Shown piece after piece: positions 1 to 7,521 of a stretch of 64,000 bases of DNA. Position 1 is the stretch's first letter. The number at the start of each line of letters is the position of its first letter. The position numbers and the translations under genes are program-made. The notes under the pieces are model-generated. The model ran no database searches. It was not told where the DNA came from and was given only the letters and a program-made list of their open reading frames with translations. This DNA is from Pseudomonas parafulva (GTDB lineage Bacteria; Pseudomonadota; Gammaproteobacteria; Pseudomonadales; Pseudomonadaceae): positions 4,588,001 through 4,652,000 of the forward strand of contig NZ_CP009747.1 in the NCBI RefSeq assembly GCF_000800255.1, in the 5' to 3' direction.

Positions 1-234
1 CCAGCCCGGCTTGCGGTCTTCGACGCTGTGGTAGCCGGCCGCATGGTGATGGCCGGACAGCGCGTGGCAGATCAGCACCGCATTGCTGGCACTGGCATTG
101 AGCGTGCCATAGGTTTCATAGACCAGCTCGTAGCCGGCCAGCGAGCGGCCACCGGCCAGCGTCAACGGTTCATCGAACCGGGCGATCTGGGGGGTTACCA
201 GACCGACGGAATCTTCGGGAAAGACAGTGGACAT
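1..234 (-). CDS. metX: Homoserine O-acyltransferase MetX, N-terminal part (cut by window edge)
   Basis: Acylates homoserine in methionine synthesis; in pseudomonads the MetX protein usually uses succinyl-CoA. Only the first 78 residues are present. They show the family's N-terminal beta-strands of an alpha/beta-hydrolase and the segment [14 protein letters not shown], followed by [11 protein letters not shown] at the edge. The catalytic Ser, Asp and His lie outside the window. It is the last gene of a minus-strand run yggS-proC-yggT-metX, 88 nt after yggT. The ATG at 232-234 fits the family N-terminus [11 protein letters not shown]. The acyl donor cannot be told from this fragment. Confidence 0.9.
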   Translation of the reverse strand, partial: MSTVFPEDSVGLVTPQIARFDEPLTLAGGRSLAGYELVYETYGTLNASASNAVLICHALSGHHHAAGYHSVEDRKPGW

Positions 235-322
235 CGGCCCTGCTCACGCTTGACGGAGGCGTAAGTCTAAAGAGCGCTACCCCCAGCGGCAAGCAATGGC
301 TGCCGCTGGGGGCCGGGCTGGA

Positions 323-913
323 TCAGATCAGGCGCCACAGCACATCCGGCATGCCGGCGTAGTTGGCCAGTTGCGGCATCAGGAACGACTGCACCACCTG
401 GATAGCGATGAAGGCGAAGATCGGCGAGATATCCAGACCACCGAGGTTGGGCACCAGGCGGCGGAAGGGCGCCAGCACCGGCTCGCTGATCTGGTAGGCC
501 AGCTCGGCGGCGGGGTTGTGGCTGTTGGGCGCGATCCAGGACACGATCACCATGACGATCATCGCCACCCAGAAGATCTTCAGGAACAGCGAGGTGATCC
601 CCAGGATGGCCCAGATCAGCAGGTGCGGCAGGTCGCCGATGGTGCCGTAGGTGAGCATCAGCACGAAGGCCATCAGCAGCGCCTGAATCACGATCGCCAA
701 CAGCAGCGACGAGGTATCCAGCCCGGCGATGCTCGGCACGATACGGCGAATCGGCTTGAGCAGCGGCTGGGTGGCGCGCACCGTGAACTGGCTCAGCGGG
801 TTGTAGAAATTGGCCTTGACCAGTTGCAGCACGAAGCGCAGCAGGACGATCACCAGGTACAGGCTGACCAGGGTTTGCACCACGAAGATCGCGGCGCCGG
901 ACAGTGCATTCAT
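323..913 (-). CDS. YggT family integral membrane protein
   Basis: The 196-residue inner-membrane protein contains two tandem YGGT units, roughly residues 5-85 and 95-185. Each has two hydrophobic helices and a conserved NPLSQFTVRATQPLLKPIRR or ISEPVLAPFRRLVPNLGG segment. The exact role is unknown; the family is linked genetically to osmotic tolerance and membrane homeostasis. I chose the ATG at 911-913 because GAGGAG lies six nt upstream; a TTG two codons earlier would abut that ribosome-binding site. It follows proC by 10 nt, so it is very probably co-transcribed with yggS and proC, an arrangement conserved in many gammaproteobacteria. Confidence 0.9.
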   Translation of the reverse strand: MNALSGAAIFVVQTLVSLYLVIVLLRFVLQLVKANFYNPLSQFTVRATQPLLKPIRRIVPSIAGLDTSSLLLAIVIQALLMAFVLMLTYGTIGDLPHLLIWAILGITSLFLKIFWVAMIVMVIVSWIAPNSHNPAAELAYQISEPVLAPFRRLVPNLGGLDISPIFAFIAIQVVQSFLMPQLANYAGMPDVLWRLI

Positions 914-923
914 CGACAACTCC

Positions 924-1742
924 TCATTTGCCCAAGTGTTCGGCCAGCTCGGCCGAACGTGTGGCGGCCGCTTGCAGCGCCTGCTCGACCACGGCCTCGA
1001 AGCCGTTGGCCTGGAACGATTTGATCGCCGCTTCGGTGGTCCCGGCTGGCGAGGTGACGCGGCGACGCAGCTCGGCGGCGTCGACGTCGCTGGAAACGGC
1101 CATGTGCGCGGCGCCCAGTGCGGTCTGCAGGGTCAGCTGCGAGGCGATGTCGCGTGGCAGGCCGAGCTTCTCGCCGGCGGCGGTCATGGCTTCGATCAGC
1201 AGGAAGAAATAGGCCGGGCCGCTGCCGGAGACGGCGGTGACCGCATCCAGTTGCTGCTCCTGCTCCAGCCACAGGGCGGTGCCCACGGCGCTGAGCAACT
1301 GTTCGGCCTGCTCGCGCTGGCCGACCGACACCTGTGCGGTGGCGTACAGGCCGCTGGCGCCCTGACGCAGCAGGGACGGGGTATTGGGCATGCAGCGCAC
1401 CACCGGGACCTGGCCCAGCCAGTTCTGGAGGCTGTCGCAGGTGATGCCGGCGGCGATCGAGACGACCAATTGCCCGGCCTTCAGCTCAGGTTTGAGGGTT
1501 TCGCACACGCTCTTCATGACCTGTGGCTTGACTGCCAGCACGATCACGTCGGCGCCATCGATGGCCTGGGCGTTGCTCTCGAAGGTCGCGATGCCGTGTT
1601 CGGCCTGGATCCGGGTGCGGGTGTCGGCGCCAGGATCGCTGGCGCGGATCTGCGAAGCGTCCAGGCCCTGGGCCCGCAGGCCGCCGATCAGGCTGGCCGC
1701 CATGTTGCCCGCGCCGATGAAGGCGATACGCGTCTTGCTCAT
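924..1742 (-). CDS. proC: Pyrroline-5-carboxylate reductase
   Basis: Catalyses the last step of proline synthesis, NAD(P)H-dependent reduction of 1-pyrroline-5-carboxylate. The 272-residue length is normal. The Rossmann motif FIGAGNMAASLIGGL is at residues 8-22. The C-terminal dimerisation domain carries the family signature SGSGPAYFFLLIEAM and later VTSPAGTTEAAI. The ATG at 1740-1742 has AAGGAC just upstream. It lies 38 nt after yggS in a minus-strand operon. Confidence 0.97.
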   Translation of the reverse strand: MSKTRIAFIGAGNMAASLIGGLRAQGLDASQIRASDPGADTRTRIQAEHGIATFESNAQAIDGADVIVLAVKPQVMKSVCETLKPELKAGQLVVSIAAGITCDSLQNWLGQVPVVRCMPNTPSLLRQGASGLYATAQVSVGQREQAEQLLSAVGTALWLEQEQQLDAVTAVSGSGPAYFFLLIEAMTAAGEKLGLPRDIASQLTLQTALGAAHMAVSSDVDAAELRRRVTSPAGTTEAAIKSFQANGFEAVVEQALQAAATRSAELAEHLGK

Positions 1743-1780
1743 GTCAGGTCCTTGAAGGAAAGAGTGAGTAAAGCATGGAT

Positions 1781-2467
1781 TCAGGCGTGCCCGTAGTCGC
1801 GCGCGCCGAACAGTGCGGTGCCGATACGCACCCAGGTCGCGCCTTGGGCGATGGCCGCTTCCAAGTCATGGCTCATGCCCATGGACAGACTGTCCAGGCC
1901 AAGGCCGAGGGCCTCCTGCAACTGGCGCAGCCGGGCGAACGCAGCGTGCTGGGCGGCAGGGTCGTCGGTGGGTTCAGGGATCGCCATCAGCCCGCGCAAG
2001 CGCAGGTTGGGCAACGCGGCCACGGCCTGGGCCAGGGCTGGAAGCTGCTCTGGCGTGCAGCCAGACTTGCTGTCCTCGCCACTGACATTCACCTGCAGGC
2101 AGATATTCAGGGGTGGCAGGTCGGTCGGGCGTTGGTCACTCAGGCGTTGGGCGATCTTCAGGCGGTCCACGCTATGTACCCAGTCGAAATGTTCGGCAAT
2201 GGCCTTGGTCTTGTTCGACTGGATGGGGCCGATGAAATGCCAGATCAAGGGCAGGTCGGACAATTCCGTCTGTTTGGTCAGCGCTTCCTGAAGATAGTTC
2301 TCGCCGAAATCGTGCACGCCCGCCCGGTGAAGTTCGGCGATGGCGCTGGCGGGCTTGGTCTTGCTCACGGCCAGCAACTGCACGCTGGTCGGGTCGCGGT
2401 GGCTGGCCTTGGCCGCGCCGTCGATGCGGGTACGAATGGCGTGAAGGTTGTCTGCTAGGGTGGACAT
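1781..2467 (-). CDS. yggS: YggS/PROSC family pyridoxal-phosphate homeostasis protein
   Basis: The 228-residue cytosolic protein binds pyridoxal 5'-phosphate and buffers its supply; no catalytic reaction is known. The PLP lysine is K36 in AVSKTKP. The family segments DFGENYLQEA, WHFIGPIQSNK and MGMSHDLEAAI are all visible in a single TIM-barrel domain. It is the first gene of the run yggS-proC-yggT-metX and is divergent from the PilT-like gene across about 65 nt, which must hold both promoters. Confidence 0.95.
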   Translation of the reverse strand: MSTLADNLHAIRTRIDGAAKASHRDPTSVQLLAVSKTKPASAIAELHRAGVHDFGENYLQEALTKQTELSDLPLIWHFIGPIQSNKTKAIAEHFDWVHSVDRLKIAQRLSDQRPTDLPPLNICLQVNVSGEDSKSGCTPEQLPALAQAVAALPNLRLRGLMAIPEPTDDPAAQHAAFARLRQLQEALGLGLDSLSMGMSHDLEAAIAQGATWVRIGTALFGARDYGHA

Positions 2468-2532
2468 GGATCGATGCCGGCAGCTCAGTGGTGTGCGGCA
2501 TTCTACCTGCTTGATGGCCTTTGGGGAGTCTC

Positions 2533-3534
2533 ATGGACGTGACCGACCTGCTGGCCCGCGCCGTGAAGGCGGGGGCCTCGGACCTGCACCTGGCGGCGGG
2601 CGAATTGCCGGCGTGGCGCCTGGATGGCGTATTGCAGCGCGTGGCGTTGCCGACGTTGTGCAGCGACACGCTGGAGCAGGGGCTTGCGCCCTGGCTCGAT
2701 GCGGATCAGCGCCAGCGCTGGCGGACGGGCGACGAGGTGGACCTGGCCGTGGAGCCGCCTGGGCTTGGACGCGTTCGCCTGAGCCTGTTCAGGCAGTATC
2801 ACGGCCTGGCCGCCAGCCTGCGGCTGATCGGGCAGCAGGCGCCGACGGTCGAGGCGTTGGAATTGACTGGGGTGTATCAGGCGCTTGCCCGCTGCCGCGA
2901 TGGCCTGGTGCTGGTGGGTGGGGCGACCGGCAGTGGCAAGTCCAGCACGCTCGCCGCGCTGGTCGCGCAACTGGGATGCGACCGCGCAGGCCATATCCTG
3001 ACCCTGGAAGACCCGGTTGAGTTCGTACACGGCGGTGGCCGGGCGTTGATCAACCAGCGCGAGATCGGCCGCCACAGCCGAGACTTCGCCCAAGGCCTGC
3101 GCAGCGCACTGCGCCAGGATCCGGATGTGATCATGATCGGCGAACTGCGCGACCTGGACAGCATCCGCCTGGCCTTGCGCGCAGCGCAGACCGGTCATCT
3201 GGTACTGGCCACCGTGCACACGCGCAGCGCTGCCAGCAGCATCGATCGGCTGGTGGAGGTGTTCGCCGCCGAGGAGAAGCCGCTGATCCGCGCCATGCTC
3301 GCCGAGTCGCTGCAATTGGTGGTGGCGCAGGCGTTGGTGCGGCGTGTGGGCGGCGGTCGGGTGGCGGCGCGCGAGGTGCTGGTGGCCACCGCGGCGGTCC
3401 GCAATTTGATCCGCGAAGGGCGCGTGGCGCAATTGCAGTCGGCCATGCAGACCGGTGCGGCGCAGGGCATGGTGACGATGGAGGCGGCGCTGGACAGGTT
3501 GAGGGGGCGGGGGCTGATCGACAACCTGGAGTAG
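2533..3534 (+). CDS. pilT: PilT-like type IV pilus retraction ATPase (diverged)
   Basis: Hexameric secretion-type ATPase that in canonical systems depolymerises type IV pili. The 333 residues carry Walker A GATGSGKSS (about 130-138), the Asp box LEDPVEFVH (about 158-166), Walker B DPDVIMIGELRD (196-207) and the His box TGHLVLATVHT (220-230), so ATPase function should be intact. ATG 2533 has GGGGAG four nt upstream; an in-frame TTG lies at 2521. The N-terminal domain is clearly less conserved than in classic PilT and the C-terminus is about ten residues shorter. No pilin or pilU gene is nearby. The pilM-Q-like cluster lies 11 kb away. Role in retraction or DNA uptake is inferred. Confidence 0.85.
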   Translation: MDVTDLLARAVKAGASDLHLAAGELPAWRLDGVLQRVALPTLCSDTLEQGLAPWLDADQRQRWRTGDEVDLAVEPPGLGRVRLSLFRQYHGLAASLRLIGQQAPTVEALELTGVYQALARCRDGLVLVGGATGSGKSSTLAALVAQLGCDRAGHILTLEDPVEFVHGGGRALINQREIGRHSRDFAQGLRSALRQDPDVIMIGELRDLDSIRLALRAAQTGHLVLATVHTRSAASSIDRLVEVFAAEEKPLIRAMLAESLQLVVAQALVRRVGGGRVAAREVLVATAAVRNLIREGRVAQLQSAMQTGAAQGMVTMEAALDRLRGRGLIDNLE

Positions 3535-3580
3535 GAGCGGCGCTCTCGGCGCGGAGTGCCCGCGCCGGGCCGAAGGGGGA

Positions 3581-4213
3581 TTAACGCTTGGCCAGTCTCA
3601 AGGCCTGCTGCTCTTTGGGCAGCACGCGTTTGGCGACGACGTAGTGCTTCTGCCAGTAAGGTTTGTCCAGACTGTCGATGCTCACCCGCTTGCCGGTGCG
3701 CGGTGCGTGGATGAAGCGCTCGTTGCCCAGGTAGATGGCCACGTGGTTGACGCGACGGCTCTTGATGTTGAAGAAGATCAGGTCGCCAGGCTTGAGGTCC
3801 TTGCGCGCCACTTTCACGCCGTGGCCCTGGGCCATGGCATTGGAGCTACGCGGCAGATCCAGGTCGGCGACGTCGTTGAAGGCATATTTCACCAGGCCGC
3901 TGCAATCGAACCCTTTGCCGGGTGTGCTGCCGCCCCAGCGGTAGGGCGTGCCGAGCGCATTGACGGCGCGGCTGAGCACTTGGCTGCTTTGCTTGGGCGT
4001 GGCAGCGGCCACCTTCAGTGTGGGGTTCTTGGCCGCATTGCCTGGCCGTGCACGCAGATTGACGTGCTTGGCGGGGGAACGTTTGATGGTCGCATCGGCA
4101 TTGGTGGTATAGCCGCTGAAGCCGTTGGGAAGTCGTTGCTCACGATTGGTGGCGTGGGCGGCCAGGGGCAATAAAAGGCAGAGGGTCAGCCATGTCTTGA
4201 AGAAGGGCGGCAT
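3581..4213 (-). CDS. Secreted NlpC/P60 family cell-wall peptidase
   Basis: Likely D,L- or L,D-endopeptidase that cleaves peptidoglycan stem peptides in the periplasm. The 210-residue protein starts with a signal peptide (FFKTWLTLCLLLPLAAHA, residues 4-21), then a low-complexity linker to about residue 75. The NlpC/P60 domain follows with Cys104 in GFDCSGLV, His157 in NHVAIYLG and a polar third residue, probably His169 in FIHAPRTG. All catalytic positions are present. It is convergent with the PilT-like gene and divergent from the TM2 gene. Substrate bond is not deducible from sequence. Confidence 0.9.
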   Translation of the reverse strand: MPPFFKTWLTLCLLLPLAAHATNREQRLPNGFSGYTTNADATIKRSPAKHVNLRARPGNAAKNPTLKVAAATPKQSSQVLSRAVNALGTPYRWGGSTPGKGFDCSGLVKYAFNDVADLDLPRSSNAMAQGHGVKVARKDLKPGDLIFFNIKSRRVNHVAIYLGNERFIHAPRTGKRVSIDSLDKPYWQKHYVVAKRVLPKEQQALRLAKR

Positions 4214-4380
4214 AGATGAAGCTCTTATGAACGGTTATGGAGATTGGCGCGCAACTTTATAACAGCTTTTCGATCAAAAACTGATCCGTTGGTCGTGTGG
4301 GCGATTACCATACGTCGGCGCAAAACGGAAAAGTCACATTTTTTCTTAGAAAATTTTCGGCTATCCCACGAGGACAATGC

Positions 4381-4800
4381 ATGAATACGTATCAACAGGG
4401 TGCGCCGCTGCACGACACGCACAGCAAGGTGATTGGCTATCTGCTGTGGATTTTCGGCTTCACCGGCTCGCACCGCTTCTATTACGGCAAGCCCATCACC
4501 GGCACGATCTGGTTCCTGACCCTCGGTCTGCTGGGCATCGGTTGGCTGATCGACCTGTTCCTGATTCCGTCGATGGACCGCGAAGCCGACATGCGCTTCC
4601 AGTCAGGCCGGGTGAACTACACGGTGGCCTGGGTGCTGCTGACCTTCCTGGGCATCTTCGGTATCCACCGGCTGTACCAGGGCAAATGGATCAGCGCGAT
4701 CATCTACTTCTTCACCGGGGGCCTGTTCCTGGTTGGTGTGCTGTATGACTTCTGGACGCTGAACACCCAGATATCCACGGTCAACCGCGAACGTCCCTGA
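4381..4800 (+). CDS. TM2 domain protein with two TM2 units
   Basis: A 139-residue inner-membrane protein. The first TM2 unit spans about residues 15-70 (KVIGYLLWIFGFTGSHRFYYG, then GTIWFLTLGLLGIGWLIDLF). The second spans about 82-130 (AWVLLTFLGIFGIHRLYQG, then IIYFFTGGLFLVGVLYDFW). Each shows the G-x-HR-[FL]-Y-x-GK turn and the acidic residue of the family, giving four predicted helices. The ATG follows ACGAGGAC by five nt; an in-frame ATG at 4297 has no such site. Function is unknown. A strong hairpin follows the stop. Confidence 0.85.
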   Translation: MNTYQQGAPLHDTHSKVIGYLLWIFGFTGSHRFYYGKPITGTIWFLTLGLLGIGWLIDLFLIPSMDREADMRFQSGRVNYTVAWVLLTFLGIFGIHRLYQGKWISAIIYFFTGGLFLVGVLYDFWTLNTQISTVNRERP

Positions 4801-4816
4801 AAGGCGCGCTTCAGAA

Positions 4817-4849
4817 AAAAGGCCTTGTCGCAGTGCGGCAAGGCCTTTT
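4817..4849. terminator. Bidirectional intrinsic terminator
   Basis: AAAAGGCCTTG pairs with CAAGGCCTTTT, extended by CGCA/TGCG near the loop, with A-runs before and T-runs after. It sits between the convergent TM2 gene and the SPOR gene and can serve both. Confidence 0.85.
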
Positions 4850-4851
4850 CT

Positions 4852-5550
4852 TTACTGGCGTGTCTGGCGCTGCTGCAACAGCAGGTTGCTGAAGCCGGCG
4901 CCGGCCAATTGTTTCTGTGCAACGGTCAGCTGTTCGCGGTTGCTGAACGGTCCGACCAGTACCCGGTACCAGGTCTCGTCTTTCACCGTACCGGACTCCA
5001 CTTTCACCACCTGCCCCAGCAGGATGATCTGCGCCCGTACCTTGTCGGCGTCGGCCTCCTTGCGGAACGAGCCCGCCTGCAGGAAGTACAGGGTGGTCGC
5101 TGCCGGCTTGATCACCGGTGGTGCGGGTGGCGGCGTCTGACCCAGCAGCGCGGCTTGGGCACGGGCGGTGTCGATCTTCGCCGCTTCTGCCGGGGTGACC
5201 GGCGTGGTCGGCTGCGCCGGCACTGGCGGCGTCTTCTCCGGCACCGCTTCAGGCGGCACGATCACTTCCGATTCCGGCAGCAGGGTGTAGAAATCGTACT
5301 TCGGCTTGATCGGCTGAGGCGTGGTGGGGGTGGTGCCCTTGGCGGCTTCGGCGACCTTGGCCGGCTTCTGCTGTTCAGGCTTGGCGCGCTTGATGTCGTC
5401 GCCGCCCGGCTCGAGCTTCATCAGGAACACCACGAACGCGCCCACGGTGAGGCCGATCGCCAGCCACACCCAGCCCGGAATCGGCTGTTTCGCAGGTGGC
5501 TGATGGCGACTGGCGCCGCGCTTGGGCGCAGGTTTCTTCTTGGCAGCCAA
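4852..5550 (-). CDS. SPOR domain membrane protein (FtsN-like)
   Basis: The 232-residue protein has a basic cytoplasmic N-terminus (AAKKKPAPKRG), one transmembrane helix at about residues 25-45 (GWVWLAIGLTVGAFVVFLM), a Pro/Ala-rich periplasmic linker, and a C-terminal SPOR domain from about 155. SPOR domains bind glycan strands lacking stem peptides and target proteins to the division septum. The start is TTG at 5548-5550, one nt after the argS stop, so it appears translationally coupled to argS. It occupies the position downstream of argS where FtsN-like proteins are found in related genomes; essential FtsN identity is not proved here. Confidence 0.85.
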   Translation of the reverse strand: MAAKKKPAPKRGASRHQPPAKQPIPGWVWLAIGLTVGAFVVFLMKLEPGGDDIKRAKPEQQKPAKVAEAAKGTTPTTPQPIKPKYDFYTLLPESEVIVPPEAVPEKTPPVPAQPTTPVTPAEAAKIDTARAQAALLGQTPPPAPPVIKPAATTLYFLQAGSFRKEADADKVRAQIILLGQVVKVESGTVKDETWYRVLVGPFSNREQLTVAQKQLAGAGFSNLLLQQRQTRQ

Positions 5551-5551
5551 C

Positions 5552-7288
5552 TTACATGCGCTCCAGGGTTTCCAGGCCAAGCAGTTCCAGGCCCTGTTTG
5601 AGGGTACGGCCGGTCAGCGCCGCAAGCCGCAAGCGGCTTTGTTGCTGCTCGGCGGTGTCGGCGGCGAGGATCGGGCAGTTCTCGTAGAAACTGGAGAACA
5701 GACCCGCCAGGTCGTAGAGGTAGCTGCAGAGCACGTGTGGCGTGCCTTTGTCGGCGACGTTGTTGAGCACTTCGCCGAATTGCGCCAGGCGCGCGGCCAG
5801 GTCCTGCTCGTGAGCCGCCTGCAGCACGATGTCGCCTTCGACCTGCTCGAAGCCCTTGCCCAGCTTGCGGAACACGCCGGCCACGCGGGTGTAGGCGTAC
5901 AGCAGGTAAGGCGCGGTATTGCCTTCGAAGTTGAGCATCAGTTCGAAGTTGAAGCTGTAGTCACTGGTGCGGTGCTTGGACAGGTCCGCGTACTTCACAG
6001 CGCCGATGCCGACCACTTCGGCGATGCGCCGCAGTTCGTCTTCGGCCAGGCTCGGGTTCTTTTCCTTGACCAGGGCGTAGGCGCGGTCCTTGGCTTCGCT
6101 CAGCAGGTCGATCAGCTTGACGGTGCCGCCGTCGCGGGTCTTGAACGGACGGCCATCGGCGCCGTTCATGGTGCCGAAGCCCATGTGCTCCATTTTCATC
6201 GGGTGGCCGACGAAGCCGGCGCGGCGGGCGACCTCGAACACTTGGTTGAAGTGCAGCGCCTGGCGTTGGTCGACGAAGTACAGCGCGCGATCGGCGTGCA
6301 GCACGTTGCTGCGGTAGCGTACCGCCGCCAGGTCGGTGGTGGCGTAGAGGTAACCGCCATCGGCCTTCTGCACGATCACCGGCAGCGGCTCGCCTTCGGT
6401 GTTCTTGAACTCTTCGAGGAACACGCACTGGGCGCCCTGGCTCTCGACCAGCAGGCCCGAGGCCTTGAGGTCGGCCACGACCGGTGCCAGGTCGTCGTTG
6501 TAGGCACTTTCGCCCATCACGTCGGCCATGGTCAGCTTGACGTTGAGCAGCTCGTAGGTTTTCTGGCAGTGCGACAGCGAGATGTCCTTGAAGCGCGTCC
6601 ACAGCGCCAGGCACTCCGGATCGCCGGCCTGCAGCTTGACCACCAGGCCCCGGGCGCGGGTGGCGAATTCCTCGGACTCGTCGAAGCGTTTCTTCGCGGC
6701 GCGGTAGAAGTTTTCCAGGTCCGACAGCGCTTCGCTGGTGATCGGGTTTTCCTGCAGGTAGGCCAGCAGCATGCCGAACTGGGTGCCCCAGTCGCCCACG
6801 TGGTTCTGGCGGATCACCGTGTCGCCGAGGAACTCGAGCACGCGGGCGACGCTGTCACCGATGATGGTCGAGCGCAGGTGGCCGACGTGCATCTCTTTGG
6901 CCAGGTTGGGCGCCGACAGGTCGACGACCACCTTCTCGGCGGTGCCGGCTTTGCGTACGCCCAGGTGGTCGTCGGCCAGCGCCGCGTCCAGGCGCTGGGC
7001 CAGGGCGTCGGTGTTCTGGAAGAAGTTGAGGAACCCGGGACCGGCGATCTCGACCTTGCTGATGTCGGCGCTGGCCGGCAGCGCCGCGATCAGCTTGTCG
7101 GCGAGGTCGCGAGGCTTCATGCCCGCAGGCTTGGCCAGCATCATGGCGATGTTGCTGGCGAAGTCGCCATGGGTCTTGTCGCGGGCGTTCTCCACCTGAA
7201 TCGATGGCGACAACCCTTCAGGCAGCACACCGTCGGTGACGAGTTGGGCGAGAGCTTGCTGGATCAGCTGGCGAATGGTGTCTTTCAT
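5552..7288 (-). CDS. argS: Arginyl-tRNA synthetase
   Basis: Class I synthetase that charges tRNA-Arg, 578 residues, normal length. An N-terminal Add-1 domain (1-110) is followed by the catalytic Rossmann fold with the HIGH-type motif HVGH at residues 134-137. The C-terminal anticodon-binding DALR domain ends in GLETLERM. Its stop is one nt from the start of the SPOR gene. A perfect palindrome overlaps a predicted promoter upstream, listed separately. Confidence 0.98.
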   Translation of the reverse strand: MKDTIRQLIQQALAQLVTDGVLPEGLSPSIQVENARDKTHGDFASNIAMMLAKPAGMKPRDLADKLIAALPASADISKVEIAGPGFLNFFQNTDALAQRLDAALADDHLGVRKAGTAEKVVVDLSAPNLAKEMHVGHLRSTIIGDSVARVLEFLGDTVIRQNHVGDWGTQFGMLLAYLQENPITSEALSDLENFYRAAKKRFDESEEFATRARGLVVKLQAGDPECLALWTRFKDISLSHCQKTYELLNVKLTMADVMGESAYNDDLAPVVADLKASGLLVESQGAQCVFLEEFKNTEGEPLPVIVQKADGGYLYATTDLAAVRYRSNVLHADRALYFVDQRQALHFNQVFEVARRAGFVGHPMKMEHMGFGTMNGADGRPFKTRDGGTVKLIDLLSEAKDRAYALVKEKNPSLAEDELRRIAEVVGIGAVKYADLSKHRTSDYSFNFELMLNFEGNTAPYLLYAYTRVAGVFRKLGKGFEQVEGDIVLQAAHEQDLAARLAQFGEVLNNVADKGTPHVLCSYLYDLAGLFSSFYENCPILAADTAEQQQSRLRLAALTGRTLKQGLELLGLETLERM

Positions 7289-7350
7289 CGGGTTCTCGTT
7301 TCGACCGCAAACGCGGCGAGCGCTTCGATGCGCAGGTGGAAAAACTGGAC

Positions 7351-7379
7351 ATTATCCGTGCTTGAGCCTTAAGGCTCAA
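7351..7379 (-). promoter_or_regulatory. Predicted sigma-70 promoter of argS
   Basis: On the minus strand, TTGAGC (7374-7379) is followed after exactly 17 nt by GATAAT (7351-7356). The element lies about 63-90 nt upstream of the argS ATG and downstream of priA. Pattern match only. Confidence 0.55.
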
Positions 7380-7383
7380 GCAC
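7358..7383. promoter_or_regulatory. Perfect 26-bp palindrome over the argS promoter
   Basis: GTGCTTGAGCCTT is followed directly by its exact reverse complement. It covers the predicted -35 and almost all of the spacer of the argS promoter. It could be a dimeric repressor operator, or in RNA form an 11-bp hairpin with a TTAA loop after priA. It lacks a T-run of the kind expected of an intrinsic terminator on the minus strand. Confidence 0.6.
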
Positions 7384-7388
7384 AGCGG

Positions 7389-7521
7389 CAAGTGATGAGC
7401 GGCAAGTGGCAAGCTGCAAGCGGCAAGAGGTTGTGCGGTGACTGCGCGGGCCCGAACCTGTCGCGTGCAGCTTGCAGCTTGCAGCTTGCAGCTTGCAGCT
7501 TGCAGCTTGCAGCTTGCAGCT
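7389..7521. repeat. Tandem TGCAGCT heptamer array with degenerate flank
   Basis: Eight exact head-to-tail copies of TGCAGCT occupy 7466-7521. The last base is also the last base of the priA stop codon. Degenerate relatives (GCAAGTGGCAAGC, GCTGCAAGCGGCAAG) extend left to about 7389. On the minus strand it reads AGCTGCA repeatedly, directly downstream of priA and upstream of the argS promoter. Related sequence recurs at 26243-26364 and 41700-41932. Confidence 0.9.

Noticed and set aside
7466..7521. CRISPR array
   Set aside because: Units are 7 bp and contiguous with no spacers, and there are no cas genes in the window.
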